DNA of 64,000 nt from Oceanobacillus saliphilus (GCF_023522835.1 NZ_JALCZU010000003.1:1-64000), one strand, 5' to 3'. Counted from the stretch's first letter, positions 1 through 8,584 are shown. Notes: generated by a model not told the origin, from the letters alone. A program made the numbers and translations.

Positions 1-134
1 GATTGAGTAAACTTGGTTAAGTATTTCAATCGTAGCATAGTCAATGGGACTTTTTGTGTCCTAAATACATTATTTCATACACCAGGAAATTATAGATTTA
101 TTCGGTTGTCGATAATTTTTTTATTGGAACGGCT

Positions 135-278
135 ACGTCCAGCTCCAGCGCCCAGGGACTATCAGACTTCCCGTACCTCCGTACGATAAGTCAACATCGG
201 TTCGTTCCTCACCGTGTTTCCTTTATCTCCTGCGGTCCGGTCCAGTCTGTACGTCCCTAAACGGGCGCTTGCGCTTTT
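135..278 (-). repeat. dispersed GCGCAAGCGCCC repeat, copy A
   Basis: Read on the minus strand it opens with AAAAGCGCAAGCGCCCG, carries GGGACGTAC, GGAGATAAAGGAAACACG and TGTTGACTTATCGTACGGAGG, and closes with AGTCCCTGGGCGCTGG then AGCTGGACG. The ends are partly complementary (GCGCCC with GGGCGC), so the RNA would fold. It abuts the stop codon of the MFS gene and could serve as its 3' end. A longer copy in the opposite orientation lies at 1830-2010. Elements with these ends are, from memory, scattered through many Bacillaceae genomes. Confidence 0.8.
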
Positions 279-279
279 G

Positions 280-1482
280 TTATATGCTTTTCTTTCTTAA
301 TCGCTTTTGCATCAGGATGACAAAAGCTAGATACACAAGCGGCAATAAACCGGCAAATAATACAATCCCATTCCAGCCCGCACTGTCCCATATCGGTCCA
401 ACAGCAGAACTGCCCAGTGTTACCCCAATATAATAAGCAACCAGGTACAGGCTCGATGCACTTCCTTTATGATGGGTTGCCTGCTCCGTAACAGATGCAG
501 CTGTTAATGCATGCGCGGTAAAGAAACCGAGACATAATACACATAATCCAATAATGATTATCGTTACTGACAAACTGAAGGTGATAAATGCACCGAGTGA
601 GAGAACAATCATGCCCGAGATACGTACTTTCTTTAAACCAAGACGCGCTGCCAGCCAGCCTCCAAGAGGGGCTCCAATCACTCCAAGCCCATATGCAAAA
701 AACGTATAGGAAATGCTCTCCAGTGACAGTGAGAAAGGTTCTGCCTCAAGATGAAAAGGCAAATAAGTCCATATGGAGGTAAATGAAAACTGAAGTACGA
801 CTCCAATCCCAATTACGAGAAGAATAGCGGGATTTTTCAAATGAAAGGCCATTCCTTCTATATCCTTTTTAAATGGTAGTTTGCTGGCTTCAAAAAAGTT
901 AGATTTTGGCAATAGAAAAAGCACTACAACTAAAATCAACAACCCAATGACGGCAAACACATAAAAAGCCGTCTCCCATGAGTAATGGTCTGTTACGTAC
1001 CCTGTAACGACTCTTCCTGCCATTCCACCAAGGGCATTGCTTGATATGTATAACGCTGTCGCAACACCGACACTTCGTCGATCAATTTCCTCATTAAGGT
1101 ATGCAAGTGATGCTGCAGGCAATCCGGCAAGCGCAAATCCCTGTATAAAGCGTAATAGCACAATGAGGTAAAATGAATCAGCTATTGGAATGAGGAAGAA
1201 AGGAATGACAGAACCTATTAACGAGATCTTGATGAAAAATGTCCTGCCAACCCTGTCTGAAAAAAATCCAAGAATTACTAATCCAATGATTAGACCGACA
1301 ATCGTCATTGATAATGCCAATGTCGATTCGGAAACAGAAATATTAAACTCACTGACGAATAATGGTAGTAGCGGTTGGACAACATACATGCTCGCAAACA
1401 CAAAAAAGGATGCGAAAGCTAAACTGAACGTAATCTTCCAAAATTGAAAGTCTTTCATACTATATTTCTGCTGTTCTTCCAT
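280..1482 (-). CDS. MFS transporter, YnfM-like (DHA1) family
   Basis: A 400-residue, strongly hydrophobic protein with about 12 predicted membrane helices, the usual size of drug/metabolite:H+ antiporters of the major facilitator superfamily. The loop after helix 2 carries the motif-A signature GFFSDRVGRT, and VLLRFIQGFALAG fits the motif-B helix 4. The overall sequence resembles the YnfM/YybF group, whose substrates are mostly unknown. The reading frame can start at a GTG at 1491, but AGGAAG touches that codon, whereas the ATG at 1482 sits 9 nt from it, so I use 1482. The gene is monocistronic and lies between two inverted copies of a dispersed repeat. The family call is firm, the substrate cannot be told. 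Confidence 0.85.
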   Translation of the reverse strand: MEEQQKYSMKDFQFWKITFSLAFASFFVFASMYVVQPLLPLFVSEFNISVSESTLALSMTIVGLIIGLVILGFFSDRVGRTFFIKISLIGSVIPFFLIPIADSFYLIVLLRFIQGFALAGLPAASLAYLNEEIDRRSVGVATALYISSNALGGMAGRVVTGYVTDHYSWETAFYVFAVIGLLILVVVLFLLPKSNFFEASKLPFKKDIEGMAFHLKNPAILLVIGIGVVLQFSFTSIWTYLPFHLEAEPFSLSLESISYTFFAYGLGVIGAPLGGWLAARLGLKKVRISGMIVLSLGAFITFSLSVTIIIIGLCVLCLGFFTAHALTAASVTEQATHHKGSASSLYLVAYYIGVTLGSSAVGPIWDSAGWNGIVLFAGLLPLVYLAFVILMQKRLRKKSI

Positions 1483-1634
1483 CGAGTACACTTCCTATAA
1501 GATTATGTAAGAAAAATTTCTTCTATCTTTACTATAGCATAATAATTTCAGCTATTAATAGAGCTGTACTGACGACGAAAATAATCTTTCAACCCTGTTT
1601 TCGCTTTTATTCTACAATCTTTTACTCGATTCTA

Positions 1635-1671
1635 CGGTATTTCCCAGGAAATATATTTCTGGGAATACCGG
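1635..1671. repeat. imperfect inverted repeat upstream of the MFS gene
   Basis: CGGTATTTCCCAGGAAA pairs with TTTCTGGGAATACCG with one bulge. No T-run follows on either strand, so it is not an obvious terminator. It lies about 150 nt upstream of the MFS gene and could be a regulator site or part of a repeat. Confidence 0.4.
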
Positions 1672-1790
1672 AAGTTTCAGCCATCACCTCTGCTTTTATA
1701 CTAGTACGAATGACACTTGGAATGTCCATTGCTTATAACATAAGTTTGTCAAAAACGTAGGGTGTCATGTAAAGCTTTGTTCGGATTAAT

Positions 1791-1813
1791 TAGTTGCACT
1801 TATACAAATAAGA
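1791..1813 (+). repeat. 23-bp direct repeat, left copy
   Basis: TAGTTGCACTTAT followed by ACAAATAAGA recurs at 2108-2130 with three mismatches. The two copies bracket dispersed repeat B, as if repeat B had been inserted into an older repeat or the shorter unit had been duplicated around it. Confidence 0.6.
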
Positions 1814-1829
1814 TTGTTTAGATGCGAAC

Positions 1830-2010
1830 AAAAGCGCAAGCGCCCGTGAAGGGACGTACGGACTGCGCCCCGTCCTGTGGGGTGGTTCGACTTGTCGAAC
1901 ATTCCTACGTAGGAGATAAAGGAAACACGACGAACGTAGAGACTCGATGTTGACTTATCGTACGGAGGCGAAGGAAGTCTCGCTAGTCCCTGGGCGCTGG
2001 AGCTGGACGT
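1830..2010 (+). repeat. dispersed GCGCAAGCGCCC repeat, copy B
   Basis: It has the same ends and internal blocks as the element at 135-278 but in the opposite orientation. It also holds about 40 extra bases, including the small hairpin GGTTCGACTTGTCGAAC. Together the two copies form an inverted pair around the MFS gene. No coding frame is visible in it. Confidence 0.8.
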
Positions 2011-2107
2011 GACCGTTTAGGTGTATGAATTAATTGCCGCCAAAATTTTATACATTCTTATCTGCTTAGAAAACTCGGCATACGCCAAGCCTTTAGGACA
2101 AATGCCT

Positions 2108-2149
2108 TAGTTGCACTTATGTAAGTAAGAAAGTTTTACTTTCTTACTT
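2108..2149. repeat. second 23-bp repeat copy and perfect 12-bp hairpin
   Basis: TAGTTGCACTTAT GTAAGTAAGA is the second direct-repeat copy. It runs into a perfect hairpin with arms AAGTAAGAAAGT and ACTTTCTTACTT around a TTT loop (2123-2149). The hairpin lies 57 nt beyond the cheW stop and could end that transcript, though no clear U-run follows it on the minus strand. Confidence 0.55.
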
Positions 2150-2205
2150 GCCAAAAAAGGCAGTCCAAAAATATGGATGCCCTTCGTTTAATTTCTTTTT
2201 TTAAC

Positions 2206-2670
2206 TTATTCTTCTGTAATTGCTTCATAAAGTTTTTTCGTTTCCTCAAGATCAACAATCCGCTGTAAATCTAGCAACATTAAGAGATTACCATCGATAT
2301 TAGCTACCCCTCTTATGAACGTATCTCTTACTCCACCAATAAGTCTTGGTGCTGGCTGTATCACGTCACTTGAAATATCTTTTACTTCAGTTGCTGCATC
2401 AACTATTAAACCAACCTGCATATCCTGAACAGAAACGACAAGGATTCTACTGTCATCTGTATTTTCCGTTTCTGCAATACGCAGACGTTCTTTCAAATCA
2501 ATAATTGGGGTAGTTTCTCCACGCAGTTCAGTTACTCCTTTTATAAACTCAGAAGTTCTTGGTACCTCCGTAATTTCCTGTAATCTCTCAATGGAAATAA
2601 CCTGCTGGACATCAACCCCAAAGGATTGATCCTTTAACTTAAATACGATAAACTTTGTCAGTTCTGCCAT
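2206..2670 (-). CDS. cheW: chemotaxis coupling protein CheW
   Basis: A 154-residue, single-domain CheW protein that links chemoreceptors to the CheA kinase at the inner face of the membrane. The start FIVFKLKDQSFGVDVQQV and the glycine-rich FIKGVTELRGETTPIIDL are typical of the fold, as is FIRGVANIDGNLLMLLDL near the end. The frame can open at a TTG at 2685, but GGAGG lies inside that extension and is 8 nt from the ATG at 2670, which I take as the start. It follows cheA by 18 nt, so the two are surely co-transcribed. The family call is secure. Confidence 0.95.
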   Translation of the reverse strand: MAELTKFIVFKLKDQSFGVDVQQVISIERLQEITEVPRTSEFIKGVTELRGETTPIIDLKERLRIAETENTDDSRILVVSVQDMQVGLIVDAATEVKDISSDVIQPAPRLIGGVRDTFIRGVANIDGNLLMLLDLQRIVDLEETKKLYEAITEE

Positions 2671-2688
2671 TATACAAGCCTCCAAACT

Positions 2689-4719
2689 TTATTTGACCAA
2701 TGCATTCGGATCGATAATGAGGGCTACTTCACCGTCTCCCAGTATTGTTGCTCCAGATATTGCAAAGACATCTTTCAGATAGTTGCCAAGTGATTTTAAA
2801 ACTACTTCTTTTTGTCCAATAAATGAATCAACTATCAATCCGGTAAGTTTTTCTCCTTTTTTTACAATTACAACCGAGTATTCCTGCTCCTCAACTACTT
2901 CATTCGCAGGAATTTCAAATACTTTTGCCATGGAAACAAGCGGAATGACCTTACCTCTGAAATCCATAACCTTGTTACCATGCGCGTACATGATCTGGTC
3001 TTTCTCCAATATTACCGTTTCAATAATAGAAGATAATGGAATCGCATATGTTTCTTTCTTAACCTTAACAAGCAATGTTGCGATAATTGAAAGTGTTAAC
3101 GGCAATTGAATCGAAAATATGCTCCCCTTGCCAACTTTTGATTCTATCGAAATCTGTCCACCCAGTGATTCAATTTTATTTTTGACCACATCAAGACCTA
3201 CCCCACGGCCGGATATATCCGATACTTTGTCCGCCGTACTGAACCCTGAAGACAAAATTAAACGAGCTACTTGATTATCGTCCAACAAATCTGCTTCGGA
3301 AGCAGATATAACTCCATTTTCAATCGCCTTAGCCTTTACTTTCTTACGATTTATTCCTGCACCATCATCTTCAATTTCGATAAAAACATGATTTCCACTA
3401 TGAAATGCTCTTAATATAAGATTGCCTTCTTCAGGTTTGCCTGCCTGTTTTCGGGCCTCCGGTAATTCAATACCATGATCGACAGAGTTTCGGATTAAAT
3501 GGACGAGCGGATCTCCGATTTCATCGATAACCGTTCTATCAAGTTCTGTTTCCGCCCCAATAATTTCCAGATTTATTTGCTTATTCAAGTCCCTGGCAAG
3601 TCCACGGATCATTCGCGGAAATCGATTAAATACCTGTTCAATCGGAACCATCCGCATTGCCAATATAAGGCTTTGCATATCTGTGGATACCCTGCTCAAA
3701 TGTTCAACCGTATCCGTAAGGTCATGGTTGTCAAGATTTTCCGCAATAACCTCAAGCCTGCTTCGATCAATAACTACCTCTTCAAACAGATTCAGCAAAT
3801 CATCTATTTTTTCAAGATTTACCCGAATAGTTTTGGAAGCAGTAGTACTGCTTGTAACTGGCTTTGATTCCGCTTCAGCAGTTGCTGCTGTCTCTTCTTT
3901 TACTGCAGAAACGGTGTTTTCAAAATCAACCGACGTCTCCTGCTGTTTATCAGAATTTGAGATAGTTACGAGATTGACGATTTCCACATTTTTAACTTCA
4001 GAAACTTTACCGATGATTTCTTTGATACTATCCGCTGCCACTTTGGACAGAAAAACCATTGAAAAACTCTGTGCGAAATTACCTTCTTCAATTTCTTCCA
4101 CCGAAGGATTTGTACGGATAATCTCCCCACGACCTTCCAGTGATTCAAAAACCATATAGGCACGTGCGCCTTTTAGAATACAGTCATCCGTCAGTTCAAC
4201 AGTTATTTGATATGGAAAGAAACCTTGCTCTTTTGCCTGGTCCACAATTGTAATTTGGAATTCATCAAGATCAAGTTCATTCGAATGGATAAAATTACTT
4301 TCATTTACATTATCTATCTGTACGATGGGATTAACCGGCTCTCCTTTTTCAATTTGATCAAGTCGCTGAACGAGGCCTGTAACATCCTTTTTCCCATCAT
4401 TTCCTTCACTGATGGAGCTTACCATAGCCTCCAAATATTCTATAGCTTGGAATATAATATCAATAATATCTGTTGAAACAGTTAATTTATGATTACGAAT
4501 AAGATCGAGTACGTTCTCCATCTTATGAGTTAGTGAAGCAATATCTTCATATCCCATTGTGGCAGCCATTCCTTTTAAAGTATGGGCTGATCGAAATATA
4601 TCATTAACCAGATTAAGGTCTTGGGGCTGTTTTTCCAATTTTAGAATATTATCATTTACTGCCTGTAAATGTTCACGGCTTTCATCCAAAAACACTTCTA
4701 AATATTGATCTGTATCCAT
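2689..4719 (-). CDS. cheA: chemotaxis histidine kinase CheA
   Basis: A 676-residue CheA with the full domain set: HPt domain (about 1-105) with phosphorylated His46 in SAHTLKG, a CheY-binding P2-like region (about 150-255), a linker, the dimerisation helix pair (about 297-360), the ATPase domain (about 360-540) with N-box HLIRNSVDHG (407-416), G1 DDGAG (451-455) and G2 GRGVGLD (504-510), and a CheW-like domain to the end. It phosphorylates CheY in response to receptors. The ATG at 4719 has an AAGGAA site. Downstream is cheW; upstream is an 880-nt gap with repeats and a SigD-like -10. In B. subtilis cheA sits inside the large fla/che operon, so a free-standing unit is notable and it could be a second CheA. 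Confidence 0.95.
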   Translation of the reverse strand: MDTDQYLEVFLDESREHLQAVNDNILKLEKQPQDLNLVNDIFRSAHTLKGMAATMGYEDIASLTHKMENVLDLIRNHKLTVSTDIIDIIFQAIEYLEAMVSSISEGNDGKKDVTGLVQRLDQIEKGEPVNPIVQIDNVNESNFIHSNELDLDEFQITIVDQAKEQGFFPYQITVELTDDCILKGARAYMVFESLEGRGEIIRTNPSVEEIEEGNFAQSFSMVFLSKVAADSIKEIIGKVSEVKNVEIVNLVTISNSDKQQETSVDFENTVSAVKEETAATAEAESKPVTSSTTASKTIRVNLEKIDDLLNLFEEVVIDRSRLEVIAENLDNHDLTDTVEHLSRVSTDMQSLILAMRMVPIEQVFNRFPRMIRGLARDLNKQINLEIIGAETELDRTVIDEIGDPLVHLIRNSVDHGIELPEARKQAGKPEEGNLILRAFHSGNHVFIEIEDDGAGINRKKVKAKAIENGVISASEADLLDDNQVARLILSSGFSTADKVSDISGRGVGLDVVKNKIESLGGQISIESKVGKGSIFSIQLPLTLSIIATLLVKVKKETYAIPLSSIIETVILEKDQIMYAHGNKVMDFRGKVIPLVSMAKVFEIPANEVVEEQEYSVVIVKKGEKLTGLIVDSFIGQKEVVLKSLGNYLKDVFAISGATILGDGEVALIIDPNALVK

Positions 4720-4853
4720 ATGGCATTTCCTTTCTCATTTCCTATTTTTCTTTGTATGCTATGTCCGATGAAAAGCTATTTTAAGAATAGCTGATTAACC
4801 TTTATGAAACAATTGCTATCACTTATATATGTAGGTTAAATTTCCTAATTTTT

Positions 4854-4861
4854 ATATCGGC
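4854..4861 (-). promoter_or_regulatory. SigD-like -10 element upstream of cheA
   Basis: The minus strand reads GCCGATAT, an exact match to the flagellar sigma-D -10. No TAAA is found at the expected 15-16 bp upstream, so the promoter is incomplete or weak. It lies 135 nt before the cheA start. Confidence 0.4.
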
Positions 4862-4984
4862 TTGAGGATGGTAATTGTGAAGATTAATATTTAGATGCTG
4901 TTTGTAATTGTTCTATTTCTCTCGTCGTCAATATAAAGTGCGATATAACTTCTATTTATGTTAAAACTGTAGCACTCGTAATGG

Positions 4985-5122
4985 ACTTCGGCAACCGCAG
5001 CCTTGTATACACTCCGCTTTCCACGGGCGGCTGGTGAGCCCCTTCATGCTACGCATTTCAGTGTCTCACCTATGCCTCTCTTCCCGTAGGAGTCTCCGTG
5101 TATACGGGCTGCTAGTATGAAG
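4985..5122 (+). repeat. dispersed GGCGGCTGGTGAGCC repeat, copy 1
   Basis: It begins ACTTCGGCAACCGCAGC and ends AGGAGTCTCCGTGTATAC then GGGCTGCTAGTATGAAG. Its outer parts GTATACAC and GTGTATAC pair, giving a long hairpin. Copy 2 at 5242-5389 has the opposite orientation and a truncated copy is at 23569-23680. It occupies the cheA-cheX gap; no gene is seen in 4720-5599. Confidence 0.75.
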
Positions 5123-5241
5123 TTATTTTCCAAAAAAATTCTGCGTAAGAATAATCTTTTACATTTGATTTGCTCTCTACGCATCCACATTTTTAAAACC
5201 TCCCGTAATCATTAATATTCAAGATAGTAATTAGCAGCAAT

Positions 5242-5389
5242 CTTCTTACCAGCTCTGGGGAATACACGGAGACTTCTGTGGGAGCAGAGGCATCGTTGAG
5301 TCAACGCAGCGCTTTAGCGCAAGTTGGCTCACCAGCCGCCCGCGAAAATGCGTAGTTTATTCCCCAGAGCGGTAGCCGAAGTAACTTGC
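5242..5389 (-). repeat. dispersed GGCGGCTGGTGAGCC repeat, copy 2
   Basis: On the minus strand it shares TTACTTCGGCTACCGC, GCGGGCGGCTGGTGAGCC, GATGCCTCT and AAGTCTCCGTGTATTCC with copy 1. It contains an internal hairpin of its own (CTTGCGCTAAAGCGC region). With copy 1 it makes a head-to-head pair separated by 119 nt. Confidence 0.75.
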
Positions 5390-5540
5390 TTCCATCATCA
5401 GTTACAAGTCTATCGTAAATAACAGTTACTTCGCATTTAACATATATTGTGGTTACATACTAAAGTATTTTATGCAGGACGAGTAACCGCTGTCTCAATA
5501 CAATACAACTATTTTTCAATTCCAAATAGGATAACAAAAG

Positions 5541-5570
5541 AAAAACAGAAAACAGAATAGCTATCCTGTT
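5541..5570 (-). terminator. terminator of the cheX-like gene
   Basis: On the minus strand AACAGGATAG faces CTATTCTGTT, followed by TTCTGTTTTTC. It lies 30 nt after the stop codon at 5600. Confidence 0.65.
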
Positions 5571-5599
5571 TCCTGCTGTAACTGTATGTTATATTCGCT

Positions 5600-6061
5600 T
5601 CAATCCAACAATAAAAATAAGTTCAAATCACCGGCACTTTCAAAAATCGCTGTTAAATGAATTGCCTTATCATATCCCGATAATGTCGTATTCCCCTGCA
5701 TAATCGTTGGTGCAGTAATATCTGTCTTAATACCATTTTGTACTATATTTGTTGAAAGGTTCCCCGCTAGCATATTCCCTAGTTCTCCACTGAATGATGC
5801 GAGCATTTCTCCTTCAACCGCCATTCCAAACATAGCTTCCCCAATTGTGCCAAATACGGTATGTTCTCCACTCAAAATTAATTTACCTTTTAGATCACCC
5901 GTGAATCCTATTAGCACCCCAAATTGGAGACTCAATGATTGTCCAAGCAATTTAGGCTTTGAAAGCTGATAATCCAATGGAACAATAGATTTCAATGATG
6001 CGTTGGTGCCGTTCAGCAAGATGGTAACCGAACGATTTCGTGCTTCTGTAGATAACGGCAA
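5600..6061 (-). CDS. cheX: CheX-like chemotaxis phosphatase
   Basis: A 153-residue protein of the CheC/CheX/FliY family, which dephosphorylates CheY-P. Only one ExxN active-site motif is present, ELGN in SGELGNMLAGN (about residue 92), where CheC has two, so CheX is the better call. The TTG at 6061 is a convincing start because AGGAGG lies 8 nt upstream and no ATG follows nearby. It is a separate unit with its own terminator, lying between motB and cheA. B. subtilis, as I recall, uses CheC and FliY and lacks CheX, so the adaptation circuit here may differ. Confidence 0.8.
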   Translation of the reverse strand: MPLSTEARNRSVTILLNGTNASLKSIVPLDYQLSKPKLLGQSLSLQFGVLIGFTGDLKGKLILSGEHTVFGTIGEAMFGMAVEGEMLASFSGELGNMLAGNLSTNIVQNGIKTDITAPTIMQGNTTLSGYDKAIHLTAIFESAGDLNLFLLLD

Positions 6062-6381
6062 TAAAAAAACCTCCTCATAACAATAGATAACTTATATAAG
6101 TATTCAGAACTGATTTAAATTAATTTAATTTTCGTACCATGCACTTATATGTATGCTATCTATATCGACCGCATTGACAAAGAAATGTAGGAGTTCATAA
6201 ATTGTTTTGCAATTGTAATTATTGAAAGTGATTACAGTTACTCCTAATATTTCTTATCATAATTAAAAAACTCGGCAAATGTATATACAGACAGGAAAGT
6301 TTAATACTTTCCTAGTTATCAACAAAAAGAGAGCTGGCTTTAACCATGCTCCCTTAATAATCAGTTCTATAGGACATATTA
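6062..6381. other. cheX-motB intergenic region
   Basis: This stretch holds the cheX leader, a short hairpin (GGAAAG TTTAATA CTTTCC at about 6291-6311) and the motB terminator. The phrase AAAACTCGGCA at about 6267 echoes 2071-2082 near repeat B, so it may carry a decayed copy of that repeat. No gene is seen. Confidence 0.4.
6324..6351 (-). terminator. terminator of motAB
   Basis: On the minus strand GAGCATGG pairs with CCAGCTC (one bulged A) around a TTAAAG loop and is followed by TCTTTTT. Confidence 0.7.
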
Positions 6382-7149
6382 TTATTCACTTACATTAATT
6401 TCATAATTAGGCAAAATGAGTACTTCGACCCGTCTGTTTTTAGCCCGGTTCTCATCACTCGTATTTGGAACAAGCGGTTTATGCTCACCAAACCCCTTCG
6501 CACTAAAAACTGTCGGATCTAGTTCTTCATTCTCGAGAACAAGACTCATAAAGTTCAAGGCTCGAGTCACACTGAGTTCCCAATTAGAGCTGAATTCGGA
6601 CGTGCCAATCGGAATATCATCAGCATGGCCGCTAATTACAATTTGGTGTGGCGGTTCTGTATAGAGGAGTCTGGCAACATCGCCGGCAACTTCCCTTCCT
6701 TCTGCTTTAACCTGGGCACTACCGGAATCAAAGAATACGTCGTTGACGATTGTAATTAATAAGCCTTCATCCGTTAATTCAGTGCCAAATTTATCTGTTA
6801 GGCTATTTTCATATATATAATGTTGAATCATGGATTGCAACTGCTCCAGTCGAAGGAGTTCTCCCTGTGCCTCTTCTTCTTCATACTCATCCATATTATC
6901 ATCTTTCTGCTCATCTCCAGGTTCTAATGGAGATTCGACAGGGTTATCATTATGTTCGAGAATTCCTGTACCACTGCTTGAAAATTCACTGCGAAAAAAA
7001 CTCGCAAGTTGTTCATATTTCTGGACATTGATATCACTCATTGCAAATAACACAATGAAGAGTGCTACCAGAAGTGTAAGCAAATCGGAATAGGGAAGCA
7101 GCCAAGATTCATCGATGTGTGAATGCTTTTTCTTCTTCCGTCTACTCAT
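6382..7149 (-). CDS. motB: flagellar stator protein MotB
   Basis: A 255-residue stator subunit. A basic start (RRKKKKHSH) leads into one membrane helix, PYSDLLTLLVALFIVLFAMS, with the ion-binding Asp22. A charged linker rich in Glu/Asp follows, then an OmpA-like peptidoglycan-binding domain (about 130-250) with the signature SGHADDIP and NRRVEVLI. It anchors the stator and conducts ions with MotA. The start overlaps the end of motA by 8 nt, so the pair is translationally coupled. The helix is closer to MotB (H+) than MotS (Na+) to my eye, but ion choice cannot be settled by reading. Confidence 0.95.
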   Translation of the reverse strand: MSRRKKKKHSHIDESWLLPYSDLLTLLVALFIVLFAMSDINVQKYEQLASFFRSEFSSSGTGILEHNDNPVESPLEPGDEQKDDNMDEYEEEEAQGELLRLEQLQSMIQHYIYENSLTDKFGTELTDEGLLITIVNDVFFDSGSAQVKAEGREVAGDVARLLYTEPPHQIVISGHADDIPIGTSEFSSNWELSVTRALNFMSLVLENEELDPTVFSAKGFGEHKPLVPNTSDENRAKNRRVEVLILPNYEINVSE

Positions 7150-7927
7150 CGAAATCCCTCTGTTTCATTGCTGCCAACTCTTTCGTGGATAGCAATGATC
7201 CGAGTTTCTCCCTGACAATCATTTTGGAATCGCCAGTGGTAATGGAAAGAATCCCCTCTACCATAATTTCTTTTTGGAGCACTTCCTTCTTGGATTTCTC
7301 ACGTAATTTATTTGCGAATGGATGCCAAAGAACATACCCAGTAAATATTCCCAGTAATGTAGCTATAAAAGCTGCCGAGATGGCATTTCCAAGGGCATCA
7401 ATATCTGACATATCACTGAGGGCAGCAATTAGCCCAATTACTGCTCCTAGCACTCCCAATGTCGGTGCATATGTACCAGCTTGAGAAAAAATGGAAGCAC
7501 CCTCTTCGTGCCTTTGTTCCATTGCATCGATTTTCTCCAGCATAATGTCTTTAATAAAATCCGGGGGCTGGCCGTCTATTGCAAGCTGTAATCCTGAAGA
7601 CAAGAATGGGTCTTTTACGTCTGCCACTTTTTGCTCCAACGTAAGTATTCCCTCTTTTCTTGTCTGGTCGGCCCATTCACTGAACATTTCAATAAGGTCC
7701 TTTGTATCTGTCTGATTTTGCTCTGTAAACAAAATTTTAAATAGTGCCGGTACTTTCTTCAATGTGCTTGATGGAAAAGCAATCGTCACTGCCGCAACCG
7801 TTCCCAAGAGTATGATTAAAATTGCAGCTGGATTCACAAGCGCCATTACATTGACTCCTTTAAGCACCATCCCTGCTCCAACCGCAATAATTCCTAAAAT
7901 TAATCCAATAATTGATGTTCTATCCAT
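7142..7927 (-). CDS. motA: flagellar stator protein MotA
   Basis: A 261-residue membrane protein with four predicted helices, very close to B. subtilis MotA. Shared stretches include MVLKGV, NPAAILIILLGT, the cytoplasmic loop that drives the rotor, AGTYAPTLGVLGAVIGLIAAL and TLLGIFTGYVLWHPFANKL. It forms the stator channel with MotB, the next gene. The ATG at 7927 has a strong AGGGGGG site. A SigD-like -10 lies 69 nt upstream. Confidence 0.96.
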   Translation of the reverse strand: MDRTSIIGLILGIIAVGAGMVLKGVNVMALVNPAAILIILLGTVAAVTIAFPSSTLKKVPALFKILFTEQNQTDTKDLIEMFSEWADQTRKEGILTLEQKVADVKDPFLSSGLQLAIDGQPPDFIKDIMLEKIDAMEQRHEEGASIFSQAGTYAPTLGVLGAVIGLIAALSDMSDIDALGNAISAAFIATLLGIFTGYVLWHPFANKLREKSKKEVLQKEIMVEGILSITTGDSKMIVREKLGSLLSTKELAAMKQRDFDE

Positions 7928-7995
7928 ATGCTACCCCCCTGATCGTTAGAAATCACCTTACTTTGATACGTGTAAATTCATAATTTCTATTATAT

Positions 7996-8003
7996 TTATC
8001 GGT
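7996..8003 (-). promoter_or_regulatory. SigD-like -10 element upstream of motA
   Basis: ACCGATAA on the minus strand differs by one base from GCCGATAA and is identical to the -10 in front of hemAT. A matching TAAA -35 is not found at 15-16 bp. An overlapping TATAAT (SigA-like) lies just downstream. Confidence 0.35.
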
Positions 8004-8079
8004 ACATTTAGGAAGGTATGAAGTACTTCTTCTGAATGTGAAATATTTTGATTATTAGCAGCATATCATTTGATAAAAT

Positions 8080-8107
8080 TCGGGGAGTGACAGGCACCAA
8101 AATTCCC
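8080..8107. repeat. short repeat-like segment with GTGACAGGCACC
   Basis: GGGGAGTGACAGGCACC AAAATTCCC contains the phrase GTGACAGGCACC, which from memory recurs in intergenic regions of Bacillaceae. Only one copy is in this window, so its repeat nature is not shown here. Confidence 0.3.
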
Positions 8108-8145
8108 AGTAAAATATTACATGACGAGTAGAAAGGATGGACGAC

Positions 8146-8550
8146 ATGCTACATACATTTGAACTTAACACAAGCAGTCATGCCGAGATGATTGAGATTA
8201 CTTCAGAAATCGAGAAGTGGATTCGTGGCCAGGGCATATCTAATGGGATTGCTGTGGTATCCTCTCTTCATACAACCGCTGGAATTACAGTGAATGAAAA
8301 TGCAGACCCAGATGTTAAACGGGATATGTTGAGGAGGCTGGAAGAATTATATCCATGGGAGCATCCAGAAGACAGGCACATGGAAGGAAATACAGCATCA
8401 CATATGAAGGTCAGCACCGTCGGACATGCCCAGACATTGATTATTTCAGAAGGGAAACTTGTCCTTGGAACTTGGCAAGGTGTCTATTTCTGCGAATTTG
8501 ATGGGCCGAGAAAAAATAGAAAGTATACAGTAAAAGTAATTGAGGGATAA
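8146..8550 (+). CDS. yjbQ: YjbQ/UPF0047 family protein
   Basis: A 134-residue single-domain protein of the YjbQ (UPF0047) family, a small trimeric fold; some members have thiamine-phosphate synthase activity, but the physiological role is unsettled. Conserved parts are [36 protein letters not shown] and the C-terminal [16 protein letters not shown] with the conserved His residues of the family. An ATG at 8137 is possible, but GAAAGG touches it and is 9 nt from the ATG at 8146, which I prefer. The gene stands alone and ends in a weak terminator. Confidence 0.85.
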   Translation: MLHTFELNTSSHAEMIEITSEIEKWIRGQGISNGIAVVSSLHTTAGITVNENADPDVKRDMLRRLEELYPWEHPEDRHMEGNTASHMKVSTVGHAQTLIISEGKLVLGTWQGVYFCEFDGPRKNRKYTVKVIEG

Positions 8551-8584
8551 GGAACAATTAAATGTTCCATCCCTTCCTTTTTTT
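8551..8584 (+). terminator. terminator after yjbQ
   Basis: GGAAC and GTTCC enclose AATTAAAT and are followed after a short spacer by CTTCCTTTTTTT. The stem is only 5 bp, so the call is modest. Confidence 0.5.

Noticed and set aside
4207-4476. 89-codon open frame antisense to cheA
   Set aside because: It lies wholly within cheA, hydrophobic by chance, no start signal.
4985-5389. possible CRISPR array or tandem repeat
   Set aside because: Only two long copies in opposite orientation are present, without regular spacers.
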